Assembly (NCBI GenBank): GCA_010093485.1
Contig: MU001514.1
Span: 781,651 to 823,158, forward strand
DNA length: 41,508 nt
Direction: 5' to 3'
Source: Karstenula rhodostoma CBS 690.94
Taxonomy: Eukaryota > Ascomycota > Dothideomycetes > Pleosporales > Didymosphaeriaceae
The notes below the pieces were generated by a model. That model was not told the DNA's origin. It did not search any database and saw only the letters and a program-made list of their open reading frames with translations. Shown in pieces: positions 12,000-25,699 of the stretch (position 1 is the first letter of the stretch; each line of letters begins with the position of its first letter). Position numbers and translations under genes: made by a program.

Positions 12000-12900
12000 A
12001 ATTATAATTATAGTTAGGAGTATAAAAAAAAGGTAGTAAAGAAGGAAGGGTATAAACTTTTAAAGAAAAGAAAAGGCCAGCCCCTAAACTATATAAAATT
12101 ACTAAGCTAATTTTAATTCTATAGCTAGATCTAAATCTCCCTTAATATAACTACCCCCCTAATCTAATTATAATCTCTAGAATATTTTCTATTAATTTTA
12201 AAATTTTTATTAATTTTTATTTTTCTCTATTATTATAAGTATTAACTATTCTATACTATATAAAACCTTATCTATATTAATATAAAATATAGCCTTATTA
12301 TTTATATATATTATTACTATTATATTCTTCTATTAGATATTAAATTATACTTTAAATTTAAGATCTATAAGGATATATCTATTTAGTAATATAGAAAGAT
12401 ATAAAAACTTATAAATAGTAAATATATATAGCTCTATTTATTATAAAATAATATAATTTAGTTAATTATTTTATCTACTACTCCTTTTATAGCTATTAGT
12501 AGTATAGTACTACTAATATTAGGTTTTAAATATAATATCTATAGAATAATATTTAGGGAAGAGATAGTAAATATAATTAAAAATATAAAAAACTATCTCT
12601 ATATAATATATAGGGTTAAAAGTTATAATTTTAGTATAAATACTTATACTACTATTACTAATATATAAATAATTTACTATTAGACTATATTCTTATAATA
12701 TCTCTAACTAAATAGATAAGAATTATAGTACTTTAAAGTATAATATTCTATACCTTAACTCTATATATCTCCCTTAGTAGTAGATATTAAAAATAAAGAG
12801 GAAGACTAGTTTATAAAGATAGATATAAAAATAAATATAAAAAAAAAAAAAAAAAGCTAATATATACTATATATTATAGCTACTATTTATTATACTATAG
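12000..12900. other. Region between two divergent relics, no gene recognised
   Basis: AT-rich sequence with purine-rich patches at 12,540-12,560 and 12,780-12,860, including an A-run near 12,840. It would contain the 5' ends of the minus-strand relic on the left and the RecQ relic on the right. No start codon or promoter can be placed because ATG is absent. Confidence 0.35.
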
Positions 12901-13649
12901 TAGATTAGTTTATATTATAGATTAATTAAATATAAAAGAGACTAGATAAGAATATTATTTACTAATATAGTAAAATACTATCTACTACTAAGTATATTAT
13001 AAACCCCTTCCTTAAATATATAAAATTCTATAAAATTATTAGTAATATAGAGTAAAATATAATATAGAACTATATATATCTAGTTATTTAAATATATCTA
13101 AGGCTTACTCTTTTATAGAATATTATAAAGAGTATATTTTAGATTTAGTAAAATATAGTTATATATAATATCTTCTACTAGGCCTATATATAAATTATAT
13201 AAAAATACTTAAACTATATACCTATAATACCCCTTATATACTACTAAGACTTTTTAGACTATTACTATAATATAATACTATCTATATTTACTTTTTTCTA
13301 CTAAGTATTTAAGGTAGGTTTAAATTATCTATTAATACTAAAGATATTAGAGATAGTAGAAAGAGTATAGAAGGATATTTATATATATCTAATAGAAGTA
13401 AATAGCCCTATTACTATAATTCTAGCTATAGCCTATAATTACTAGACCCTAGCTTCCTTAAAATAGATATATTATAAGTTCTAGCTAGTATTTATATAGT
13501 AGACTACTAGTAGGAACGACTTTAATCTAGCTATTATAATAGTAATTATATTTATTATTCTAGACCTATAAAAGTCTAATTTTAAGTAGATATATAACTT
13601 TATTATAGATATATTTATACTAAAGAAATACTACTATTTTATAGTATAT

Positions 13650-16445
13650 TAGTACTTTTAGGAGATAATTATAATATAACTAGAAAAGGGAGATAAAGAG
13701 GAGGAAGAGGAAGATAAAAAGAAAAAAGAAGAAAATAAAAAAAAAAATATAAAAGCTATTATAGTAGCCCTAGTTATAGATAATAAGGTAGATAATACTA
13801 GTTTAATAGTAAAAAAGGCTATACTATTTAGTAATACCTTTACTACTAATATAAAAGTACTAGTTAATAAGGGAAATATTCTAATTACCTTATAGAATTA
13901 TAGCTAAAAGGCTAATTAGAAGCTAAGGAACTTTATTTATATCTATTTTAATACTAAGTTCTATACTCCTATATTTTAGTTTATTACTATAGGGTATTAC
14001 CTTAGTACCTTTTAATATAGGGATATAGTATAGAGTTTTATATAATAAAATAGTAATAATATTATTATCTATAGTATTAAAATATTATTTAAGGAGTATA
14101 AGAATATAATATAAATATTAGTTTAAAAGGTAGAGATATTACTTATTAATATTATTAACTATAGTAGTATTATATCCCTACTACTAATCCCCTAGAATAA
14201 GATACTATATAATTTAAATATCTAAAATAAAAATTACTCTCCTTTTAAACTAAGTAGCCTACCTTTTAATAAGTAGTAAAACTATATAGTTAAATAGACC
14301 TTTACTACTATTAATACTAGTAAAATAAAAATAATATCTAGTAATCTAAATAACTATATTAGTATAGATAAATATAGTATAAAAGTAAATACCTCTTTAA
14401 TATTTATTATCTCTTTCTTCCCTAACTTACTTATTATAGATATAAGCCTTCCTTAATATTATTTTTTTACTTATTTACTTTACTAGTAGGTAGCCTATAT
14501 ATCTAATAGAATTACTAAATATTATATATAAAAACTTATTTACTAATAATACTAGTAATCTATTTTTATTTCTAGGCCTTATTATAATTATATTCTACTA
14601 CTATAAGGGTTATAATAAAGATAAAACTATTTATATAGTATACTATTATTTTTTATAATATATTAGTTCCCTTTTTATTTAATATATATAGTTTATTTAT
14701 TTATTCTACTAGCTTATTACTATAACTATATTTACTAATAATTTAGTAGTATTATATTACTATTATATATATAGCTATTATCTTTAGAGTAATAAAATAG
14801 AGTATAGATAAAAGAATAGTTAGTAATTTATTATACTCCTTAACTATATAATATAATAGATTATAGGGCTAGATATTAATATATTAATACTCTAGTATCT
14901 AATAATTACCTTCTAATATTAGTAGAATAAAAAGGCATTTCTACTCTATAATATAAAAGTACTAATAGAAGAATAAATAAAAATAGTCTAGAAAAAAGAG
15001 TATAAGGAAAATTATAAGGTATAAATAAAATATATATCTACTACTATAGTAATAATATATACTAAAGAGATATAGTATATCTTTATATAAATATTTAGTT
15101 ATAGTTAATTTAATATCTATATATATATCTCTTATAAGTAATATAACTATTTTAACTTTAATATAAATAACTTTAATATATAAGAAAATATTAGAAAAGA
15201 AAAAAAAGAAAATAGTAGTAGTAATAATATAGACTAGCTAGTAGAATATATTACTTTATATAGCTTAGTAAATATATATAAGCTATTTAGTAATAATATT
15301 TCTAAGGACTAGATATTATAATTAAAAAGTAAATAGATACTAGTTTTACTATTTAAAAGAATTAGTATAGTAGCCTATATTATACCTACTAGTACTAGTA
15401 AAATAAATAGATACCTATTATTTACTACTACTCTAGAAAATAACTATAGATAGACTATAGTTATTACTCTACTTATTACTATATAGAATAATATTATAAG
15501 TAAGTATTATAAGCTAAAAATCTATATTAATATATTTAGAATAAAGTAGTTTTATAAATCTATATATATTATTATTACTATATTTAAATATATTAATATA
15601 GATATCTTTAAGGACTTTATATACTAATAGTATATAAATAGTAAACTAGAGTATTTAATATTAAATAAATACTACTATATTCTACTCTCTAACTATTAGT
15701 ATTATAAAAATCTACTTAATCTTTATATTCTAAACTAATTTAGTATACTAATACTTTTACTTTTAATTACTATTCTATTTAACTAGTAAGTATAGGTATA
15801 TAGTATACTAGTATTTAATAAATATATAGAGATTATATAGAAGCCTACTACTTATTTTAATCTATTCTATTAAACTATTAAGTTAATAGAAAAGTAGATT
15901 ATAATATTAATAATAGTATTTTATATCTAGTATAAGCTATAGTAATACTATAAGATTATTATCTTTATTAGTAATTATATAGCCTATAAGGACCTCTATA
16001 CTAATATAGGTAAATATAAAAAGTTATTTATATACTATAAAAAAATAATAGCTAAAGAGAAAAAGGTAATATAGAATATATTTAATAAATATAAGAAAGA
16101 TATTATTTTTACTATAAGTATATTTACTACTAGGACTAACTTTATTAATATAGATATAGTTATCTATTTTAGAATACTTAATAATAGTATTAACTAGGGA
16201 TAGGAGTCTAGATAGATAAAATATAATAGAAAGCTAGCTATTACTTATATTATATATAGTAATAGTATATATACCTATATAGGTAAGTTTAATAGTTATA
16301 TAAAATAGGTTATAAATAAGATAATACTTCTAAATTTTAATAGACCTATCTATATCTATATTATATTTAACTAATATTTTAATAGGTAAATAAACTATAC
16401 TATATATAAATTTAAAAAGTCTCTATATAGCTTTTATACTTCCTT
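13650..16445 (+). pseudogene. RecQ helicase relic 1, telomere-linked (TLH) type
   Basis: A degraded gene for an ATP-dependent RecQ DNA helicase of the kind repeated near fungal telomeres. Allowing for RIP, the helicase motifs appear in order in one frame: Walker A as P-T-(G)-T-(G)-K at 15,385-15,402, the DECH box as L-N-K-Y-Y at 15,661-15,675, a TATLP-like motif III at 15,766-15,783, and motif VI, QESGRAGRDG, which falls codon by codon on 16,201-16,230. A C-S-F-C-like pair follows at 16,426-16,437. Upstream are a Glu/Lys-rich stretch (about 13,690-13,780) and the block Y-K-G-Y-N-K-D-K (14,602), about 260 codons before Walker A. The same blocks occur in relic 2. The part before about 14,500 reads in a different frame, so an indel or intron lies between. 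The N-terminus may reach back to about 12,900. Many TAA/TAG and no ATG make it non-functional. Confidence 0.85.
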
Positions 16446-16449
16446 TATT

Positions 16450-17560
16450 CTAAGTACTCTATTATATAGGTTTAGGGCTAATATATTTAATATATTCTTA
16501 TTAGTCTAGGTATTAATATTAACCTTTTTTTTAATATATACCCCCTTATCTATATAAGCTATAACTTTTTTATAAGCTATATCCTTCTTTATATTAATAT
16601 CTTTATTTACTTTTATTCTACTATTAATATACGTATATATAGCCTTTATTATTATCTTTTCTACTCTAAGTAGATATAATAGCCTACTCTATAGTAAATA
16701 TATATAAGAATCTTTTCCTTTCTTTCCCTTTTTATATTATAGTACTACTAATATAGTAAATAGGACCTAATTTTCCTTCCCTAGTACTTACCCCTACTAA
16801 TACGAGGATAAAAGTAGTATATATAATTTAAAAATATAAGAATATATATAATAGAGTAATTTAATATATCTATAATATAAAAGAAATATTTAGATAGATC
16901 TATTATATAGTTTACTACTAGTATATAGATTTCTATTCTATATATTTTATAGTAGACTAATTTTTTAACTATACTAAAGGGTTCTATAGAGGCCTATTAT
17001 AGAGTAATTATATCTACTTACTATATAACTAAATAGATAATAAAACCCTACTATATTATTATTATTTATACCTACTTTTACTATATCTATATAATTACTA
17101 GTAAAATAAAAATAGTATATTTTTTAATAGGTAGAATAACTATACTATATACTAATATTAATATATACTATAAGATTTCTAGATAATACTCTAGGTAATA
17201 TATAGCCCTATTAAAATACTATAATTAAAATATATATCTCTAGCTAGTTATAATAGATTAAAGATAGTAGACTTTATTATATACTTTTTATAATTTATAT
17301 CTTTATATTCCTATAGTTATATTAGTTAGATACTATTAGATCTATTATAGTTTTATAAAATTTATTTCTTACTAGGCTTATAGTAATAGCTACTAGTAGT
17401 AGAAAAGTAAAGATAGGTATATAAATTTAAAATAGGAAGAAATAAAAGTCTAACTTAACTAAAGTTAAAGCTAGATAGTAGTATATTTTAAATCTATAGT
17501 AATATTAAGATATCTATTTATAGATCCCCTTTTATATATAGTATATATCTCTATATATAC
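16450..17560 (-). pseudogene. Unidentified minus-strand coding relic
   Basis: Just after the RecQ relic the + strand turns pyrimidine-rich. The minus strand then carries a lysine-rich frame of about 80 codons with very few TAA/TAG (about 16,430-16,690) and a poorer continuation to about 17,500. It would be convergent with the RecQ gene. The + strand is also fairly open over 16,440-16,850 in the RecQ frame, so a C-terminal extension of the RecQ protein is an alternative. I recognise no family. Confidence 0.3.
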
Positions 17561-18540
17561 TAGTAAAAAAAAATAATTTAAAGCTATTAAAAGTCTATTT
17601 ATATAAAATACTACTTAGGTATAAAATTTTATATATAATCTTAGAACTAAGTAATACTCTATATAAAAGGCCTTTTATTAGTAGGGATATATTACCTTTA
17701 TTATTAGGGTTAGTATCTTTTCCTTATTAGAGAGTAGTTAATCTTTAGTAGGTAATAGATAAGGTTGTATATATACTATTAAGTACTCTAAATACTAAAG
17801 AAAAAAAATTAATAATAAGTTAGGTTAAGATTATAAAGGGCTCTTAATACTTTAGAATTTTTAATTAAATAGTAAATAGAAAGTATAGATAGTATTTAAT
17901 AGAGATAATATAAATTTTATATAATATAATAAAGTATTTTATAGCTAAGTCTAGTAATAGCTTTACTTAAAAAGTAGATAACTCTTTTTTAGGGATTCTT
18001 TTAATTAGTAGTAGTAATAGTCTATATACTTTTTATTATCTATTAGAATATTTATACTCTTACTCTATATACTAAAATTATTTATAAACTAGTAATTTTC
18101 TAGTTAGCTTATTATAATAGATATTACTACTAGTTTAATAATATAGTACTACTAATTAAAGATATAAATCCTTCCTATTTTAACTATAGATAGAGTAGAT
18201 ATAATATAAAAATATATTAAGTCTTAGGGGTAATAAAGCTTATATTAGGCTTATAATAATTATTTTAATAATTATAGAGTAATAAAAATATAGGAAAAAA
18301 TAATATAAATTCTAAGTTTAAATAACTACTTAAAATAGATTTATAATATAGTATTCCCTTATATAATATATTATATATATATTAACTAAACTCTACTAGT
18401 ATAATATATAAGCTAGTATAAATATATTTTTATTTTTACTATTTTTACTCTCCTTATTATATTTTAAATACTATAGCCCTTACTCTTTACTAAGATTTTA
18501 AACGAGCGACCCTTACTCCCCTAGTTTTAAAAATTAAAGG
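17561..18540. other. Degraded stretch, no gene recognised
   Basis: No coherent frame and no clear tandem repeat. One preserved TG is at about 17,765. Near 18,500 there is a small patch with two CG pairs (aaacgagcgaccc), just before the 50-bp repeats begin. Confidence 0.35.
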
Positions 18541-18580
18541 GATTAAAGGTATTTCCTATTATAAAGTATTATAACTTCTA

Positions 18581-18790
18581 TTTATAAAATCTACTAGTAT
18601 TTAATAGTATTTTCTATAATATTACTTTAGTTTATAGAATTTATTAGTATTTAACTAGACTTTCTATTAGCTTACCTTAGTTTATAAAGTTTACTATTAT
18701 TTAACCCTACTATAATTTAATATAAATTTCCGTTAACTTGTCTTAATATATAGAATCTACTATAATTTTATAAAATACTATATTTCGCCT
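18581..18790 (+). repeat. 50-bp repeats, forward orientation
   Basis: Imperfect units with a tttata(a/g)a(a/g)t(c/t)ta core start at 18,581, 18,631 and 18,681, a 50-base period, and a more diverged one near 18,747. Between the cores is ttttctattagcttac or a relative. The block ends with the CG-containing tttcgcctct (about 18,783). The same family lies inverted at 19,610-19,850. Confidence 0.72.
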
Positions 18791-19269
18791 CTAGAATTAA
18801 AACCTTTAAGTTTTTAGGGATTTATAATACCTAGTATTTATTACTCTATATAGGCCTCTATTACTTATATTACTCCTTTTTTAAATTTATTATTTAGAGT
18901 ATTTTAATATTATTATTTCTAACTATATTATTATTTTTAGCTATAGTTTTTAATCTAGACTATTTATACTTAAGTTATTATTAGTCCTCCTCCTAGCGCT
19001 TCTAATAAGTAAATATATACTAAAATTATTTTAGGCTTAAAGTCTAGATTATTTTATTATTATATTTAATTAAGTTAATAGGCTCTAAAGTATACCTAAT
19101 AATATATAAGTTTTTAAGAAACTTTATTAAAGATATTACTTCTATAGTAAGAATAACTTACTTAAGAAATAATAGTAAAAGTAAAAAATAGTAAATAGCT
19201 TTTTATTATTAGTATACTTAGTATTATAGTAATTAATTTTTTTATTAGATTTATCCTTATTTAGGGTTA

Positions 19270-19330
19270 TTTAAGTTATATTAGTTTATAGAGTTTACTA
19301 GAAATTAATTAATATAATTTTCTATTAGCT
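19270..19330 (+). repeat. Single forward 50-bp repeat unit
   Basis: agtttatagagtttactaga is followed by aattttctattagc, matching the forward units at 18,581-18,790. It stands alone between the forward and inverted arrays. Confidence 0.6.
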
Positions 19331-19609
19331 AGTTATTAAGTAATATATTAGCCCTATAAGGAAATTAAGCTCTATAACCCTTATAGTAGATTTAGGGCCT
19401 TCTTAAGAGCTATATATATTACCCCCTATTTAGTATAAACTATTACTAATTCGTGTTAATTTATAATAGTATTAATAATATTACTATTTATATTATAAAA
19501 AATAAATATCTATTATACTAAGTATAAGAAAATATTAGATATAAAGATTTTAGTATTCTTAATAATAGTTTTAATAAAGTTAATAATTACTAGTAAGGTC
19601 TTTAGTTAA

Positions 19610-19850
19610 TAGTATACTTTATAAACTAAAGTAAGCTAATAGAAAATACTATATAATACTAGTAGACTCTATAGACTAAAATAACCTTATAAAATATATT
19701 ATTAAATACTAGTAGATTTTATAAACTAAGGGGAGGCGAAATATTTTTTAAATCCTTATACTAGTATACTCTATAAACTAAAATAAGCTAATAGAAAATA
19801 TTATTAACTACTAGTAAACTCTATAAATAGAGACGAGTTAATAAAAAATT
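19610..19850 (-). repeat. 50-bp repeats, inverted array
   Basis: Five units with the core actctataaacta at about 19,621, 19,671, 19,721, 19,772 and 19,822 (period 50-51). These are the reverse complement of the cores at 18,581-18,790. The CG-containing ggaggcgaaatat at about 19,732 is the complement of the tttcgcctct near 18,783. Together the two arrays form a large imperfect inverted repeat around roughly 0.8 kb of degraded DNA. Confidence 0.75.
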
Positions 19851-19859
19851 CTACTATAC

Positions 19860-20980
19860 TAATACTAAATAGATAATATAGATACTATAGGTATCTATAT
19901 AATATATTATTTCTAGATTCCTAAATAAGTTCTCTATATAGCTATTTAATTAATTACTAGTTATATTAATATTTTTTACTAGAATAGATAGGAAGTTATA
20001 GATAGGGTAATAGATATAATTCTAGAGTAGGTAAGTAAAAATATAAGGGAATATATTAGATAAAAAAAAGTTATTTATTTATAAAGTTAAAATTTAAAGC
20101 TATTATATATATATTATATTCTCTAGTTAATAGTTACCCTCTTTATAAGTAAAAACCTATAAGAGAGATAATCTAGACTAATAAATAACTAAAAAACTAT
20201 TTAGTATACTCTATTCTATAGCCTATTATTATTAAATCTCTTTATTCTACTAGTAGGTACTAGTATTATATAAATTAATACCTCTACTTATAATATTTTT
20301 AAATATCTTTATTAATTCTATCTAGTAGTTTAGTCGCGCCTTTAAAGATAATATATTATTAATAAGTATATATATATAATACTCCTCTTTTATTTAACCT
20401 TAATAATAGATTCTAGTAAAGAACTATTTAAACTTTTAGATACTATAATTTAGCTTCTAGAGAATAATATAATTAGTAGACTATAGATTTAACCCTATAC
20501 TACTTATTTCTAATATTAATATTATAATTTAAGGACTATTAGATTTATCTTTTTAAAAAAAATTTAAAGTAAGGCTATACTCCTTCTCTATTACTATAGA
20601 GGTATAGATATAGATATTATTTCTTCTAAATTCTTTAGATATAAGAATATTAACTACTTTAGTAATATTTAGCTATAAAATTTCTATAATAATTTTATTA
20701 GACTTTTTATTCTAGTACTTTATTTTTATAATCTTATATAGGAGTTTTTTTTCTATTAATTACTTTATATTATTCTTTATATTATATATCTCTAGTAGCT
20801 TTCTCTATATATTAGGGTTATATAGAAAAGCTAGAAATTTAAGTAAATTATAATTTTTAGTAAACTTACTAGATTTCCCTTATTTATTCTTCTTACTTTA
20901 CTACTAATATACTAACTATACTATACTTACTATATTTATAATAATAATATAATTATATATATTAGTTTATTTATCTTTTA
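19860..20980. other. Degraded stretch, no gene recognised
   Basis: The part after about 20,100 is pyrimidine-rich on the + strand and may hold the 3' end of the minus-strand relic to the right. I see no motif. Confidence 0.3.
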
Positions 20981-20989
20981 TAGGCTTAA

Positions 20990-23900
20990 CTTTAAGCTTA
21001 CTCTTACTATACTTTATATAATCCTCCTTATACTTATACTTAATCTTAGTATTTAGCGCGTTTTTTCTTTTTATAATTTAGTATTTTTTATTTTTATTTA
21101 GCCTTATAGTAACCTTTTTATAAACTAACTTTATTTTTATATTAATAATAGACTTATTATTATACTAAAGGGTATTAAAAGACTATATAATTATAAAGAG
21201 TAATATAGTAAATACTATTATCTCTATAATTATTTTATAATAGTTTAACTATTATAATTTATTATACTTTATATTTATATTACTAACTATTTTTATAATT
21301 AATTTCCCTAATATATCGAGTATTTTTATCCTAGATATAGAATCTAGTTATTAGAAAACTTAATATATATTTTTTATACTTACCTACTTAGGCTAATAGA
21401 GCCCTAAAGTATAGAAAATATAATATTTAATCTAGTTAGAATAAATTAGTATACTAGATATACTCTATATAATTAGGTAAATACTATATATAGTATAAAA
21501 GAAATCGCGAATAAAATTAAAAATTATTTACTATTAAATATTATTTATATCCTTATAGAACTTATCCTATACTAAAGACTTAACTATAAGGAGTTATATA
21601 TTATATAAATAGGCCTTTAAGTAATTAATATTTAGGGCTAGAGTTCTACTATTAGATTTTATCTTAACCCCCTTAACCTAGATTAATAAACTAAACTTAA
21701 CCTAGATATTTATAAAGTAGTCTAGTATAGTTAAAATAATAAAATTAAAAGTTATAGCTAGTATATAGCTATTAGTAGATTTAATCTTTATAATTTTAGT
21801 TTTTATAAATTCTAAAATAATATTTAATTATACTATTCTATATTAAATTTTAGATATATTTATTTATATATAATTCTTCTTTAGAATAGTTCTATATAGG
21901 TAAAGTTATTCTTAAGTATAATATTAAATATATATACTAATCTCTTTAGTATTAAAAGAACTATATTAATTTTACTTATTAAATATTTATATACCCTTTA
22001 TATCTAACTTAAAAGTAAACCTAAGTCTAGAGTAACTCTTAAGAAACTAGCTACTTTTAAGAAGTATTTAAATATTATATTTAAAGCTATTAAAAATACT
22101 ATATAGAGTAATAATTAGTATATTACTAATTTTAAAAGTTTTATTTAAATATATAGTTTTATAGTTATATAGTATATACTAGTAGGTAATTAGTAGTAAG
22201 TCTTATAAGGGGTAAATAGATTTATTAGATATATTTAGTACTAGATATTATAAAAAGTCTCTATAAATCTAGTATTATATAACTATAATATAGTTAATCT
22301 TATAGTACTTTATAATAATTATTTTAAGTATAAACTTAATAGTTTTATTTATATCTAGCTTATTATTATAGATATTACTACCTACTATTATATACTCTAG
22401 CTAAAAGATCTCTATAATAAAGAGAATCTAATAGGGTTTAATTTTAATACCCTCTACTAGTCTAAAGTACTTAAAGGGAATATTATTAGTCTACTTTAAT
22501 TTATCTCTACTAAGCTAAGGAAGTATTTCTAATTTTTATTATATTATTTTTAGATAAATCCTTATATACTTCTTAGTTAATATAAACTCCTCGGGTATTT
22601 AGAAAACTAAAAATATATTATTATAATTATTATAATTATTATTCTCGAATTTAATTATTTTATTCTTATTAATACTATTATATAGTATTATCTAGCCCTT
22701 ATAATTACTATTAGGGTTTTTAAATAAATATTCTTTATCTTTTATATTATAAATTAAGTAGAAGTACTTTTTTTTATAATATAAGATATACTAGACTAGA
22801 GGGGTATTATTATTAATTTTAAACTTACTATTAATTAAAATAGCCTTTTCCTTACTTAAGCTAAAATTCTAAATATCTAGTTCTCTAAAGTTAATATCTT
22901 TTTTAAATCTAAGGGATCTATAACTATTATAGAAATTATAAATAAACTAGATTAAATTATAATTACTAAAAAAGTTTTTATTTTAGTTATCTTTCTTAGT
23001 ATTAGTTATAACTATATTAAGATTACTATAAGTATATAAAAGAAAAGAATATTTATTACTATTAGCTAGAAACTTATTAATAATATTACTAATAGGGTTT
23101 TTATTATTTATATTATTTAGATTATTATATATTTTACTAGAGTTATTATTATTATTATCTATAAAGTTACTAGATAATATAGTAGTAATAGTATTTATAT
23201 ATATAATATTTTTAACTACTTAGCTATAAGTAGAACCAGGACTATATTATAATATATTAGTATTATTATTTAGACTAATCTAATCCTTATTAAGAGTATA
23301 GCTATTTAAGTCTTAATTATTTATATTATCTAAAATAGTATATATTCTATTAGAGTTACTACTATTATTACCTATAAAGTTATTAAATAATATAATAAAA
23401 CTATTTATAGATATATTATTTATAACTAAGCCATTCTCTATATAATAAGTAAGAGGCTCTATTCTATTTATTTTATAGTTTTTAGTATTAATTTTTAAGT
23501 TTATTTAATAGTATTTATAAGATAGAGATAATAATATATTTCTATTCTATTTTATTTTTACTTTTATTACTATACTAATTTTATTACTCTCTAGTAATTC
23601 TAGAAATAGAATAGTAGATATAGTAGTCTTATTAAAATTAAAATCTAAGAGCTTTTAGATTATAGTATTAAGAGTTATATAGGTTTAAATAGAAATATAC
23701 TTTTTCTTTACCTTTTATATATAAACGCGATAATTCTATATAGTTTTAAATAGTATATTAGCTTTTTTTATTAATAATATCTATTATACTCTATTAGTAT
23801 TACTAATCTAAAATATATTAATAATATTAAGTTTAGTTAGCTTATCTAATATTTTATATTATATAAAGTTAAATATAAGTTTAGTTTACTATAGTTAAAT

Positions 23901-24150
23901 ATAAGATAAAGAATATATTTTAGTTTAAATAAAAATTTTATATAAATTATAGTATATATTATTAATTAGCTTATTAATTAGTTTTTTAATTAAGGCTATT
24001 ATTTACTTAGGTTTATTTTTCTAGACTAACGCTTATATAATAGATAACTCTTACTTAATAAATAATTTAGGCTTAATAGATAATTTAGGCTTAATAGATA
24101 ATTTAGGCTTAATAGATAATTCGGGCTTAATAGATAATTTAGACTTAACT
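20990..24150 (-). pseudogene. Long unidentified minus-strand coding relic
   Basis: The minus strand carries extended frames with only TAA/TAG interruptions. The clearest is about 22,560-22,920, over 110 codons with very few stops, containing a lysine-rich and asparagine-rich middle part (N-N-Y-N-N-Y-N-N) and a P-E-E-F segment. A lysine/arginine-rich patch (K-K-K-K-R-A-K) lies near 21,050. The upstream (right-hand) end has the hexapeptide-coding repeat at 24,054-24,147. Parts in different frames suggest more than one indel or intron, or two genes. I recognise no known domain; a transposon protein is possible but has no motif support. Confidence 0.42.
24054..24147 (-). repeat. 18-bp tandem repeat coding for a hexapeptide
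   Basis: About five copies of an 18-base unit (+ strand aatttaggcttaatagat). On the minus strand the frame without stops reads K-P-(K/E)-L-S-I per unit; a copy that keeps CG has Glu. The unit is a multiple of three and lies in the likely coding direction of the minus-strand relic, near its N-terminal side, so it was probably a protein repeat. Confidence 0.75.
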
Positions 24151-25690
24151 ATTAGAGTAGTCTCCTTTACTATAGACTTAGGCTTATTATACTAATTTAG
24201 TATTATATAAAGGATATATACTTTCTATATATTATTAGGGATTTTTTAAATATTTAATATAGGGATCTTTTATAGTACTAGAATAATATAAATACTTTAG
24301 AAAGAGAACTTATAGTTTTTATATTATATATTAGTAGGGTTTATTATAGGGTAATACTCCCTTAGCTATTCTTTAATACCCTTAAACTAATTAGTAGTAA
24401 AACTAAATATAGTTTTATAATTAATATTCTTAAACTCTATAGGTTTAGAGTAAGTAGTAAACTAGGTCTAATTAAGTAATATTAGAAGTAATATTATAAA
24501 AGTTTAGTATATAATAGCTATATAAGGCTAGAAAAGATAGTTAGTAATAAATAGTAGATTATAAAATTAGATCTATTAATATATTTTTATATTAATTAAA
24601 ATAGATAGTTAAAGAAGTAAATAATTTAATATAATATTAGTATTAAGTTATATTATACTCTCTATTACTAGAATAAAGGTAAATAGTAAAAAAATACTTA
24701 AAAGTAAAATAATTAAAAAAGTAAAGTTATCTTATTATAGGCTAATATTTAGAATATAGTAATTAGGTTATAAATTAATTTTTTATAAATCTATACTAGT
24801 TTATACTAATAGGTAGAATATAGAGATTTTTATATTATATTAAACTATTATAGTAAGCTCTCTATTATCTTAGTAAAAAAGATATAAATATATACTTAAT
24901 AGTAGAAAATAGAATAAAATAATATTAATTAGTCTAAATATATAGTATAATAAGCTAATTTTATCTAAAACTATATAAACCTATATTAATAGGTAGAGTA
25001 TAGAATTTTTATATTATACTAAGCTATTATATTAAGCTATTATATTAAAGTTACTATTATATAGGGAAAGGGAATTAGTAAATATATACTTAAAAATAGG
25101 GAATTAGTTATACTTAGGTAGATTATATTATTCTATATTAAGATATAGAGTATATATTTTATATAGAGTATAATATTAATATAATATAAAAAGAAAATAT
25201 AAAGGGAACTATTTAAGAATATAAAACTATATATCTAAATATAACTAACTAGTTAGTACTATAATATAAAGTAAAAATAGAAAATATATTAAAAATATTT
25301 TTTTAGACCTAGATAGTTAGTATATAATAAATAATATTAATTTAAAATATTATACTAGATTACTCTACTATAGAGCGGGAGAGTAAAAAGAAATTATAAA
25401 AACTATTCTAGGTCTAACTAGTTAGTATATAATAGAGAATATTAATTATAAATAACTTACTAAATTACTAAGTAATATAGCTAGGAGTTAAGTTATTAAA
25501 GTAATATAGCTATTAAAGAAGGTATATTTATACTAGTTATATAACTAGAATATTTATAGTCCCTATTTATTTATACTAATTATAAACTTTCTATCTATAA
25601 CTAAAATATTTAAATAGTTTTTTTTCTTTTTTATCCCTTTTTTTAATTCTATAAATAGCCCTTTTAATTTTAATACCTTTTTTTTACTTT
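24150..25690. other. Degraded region with short direct duplications
   Basis: No coherent frame was recognised. It contains two diverged direct duplications. The first is actaataggtagaatatag near 24,806 against attaataggtagagtatag near 24,986, about 181 bases apart. The second is agttagtatataataaataa near 25,315 against a near copy about 104 bases downstream. A small GC patch (gagcgggaga) lies near 25,375. Confidence 0.5.
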
Positions 25691-25699
25691 TAGATTTTA

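Noticed and set aside
16440..16850. C-terminal extension of RecQ relic 1 on the + strand
   Set aside because: The frame stays fairly open, but the + strand becomes pyrimidine-rich and the reading is mostly Phe/Leu/Ile, unlike TLH C-termini. The minus-strand reading was preferred at low confidence.
20990..24150. Starship captain (DUF3435 tyrosine recombinase) or DDE transposase
   Set aside because: The frame is basic and long, but I could not place the R..H-x-x-R..Y residues or a DDE triad. Length alone is not enough.
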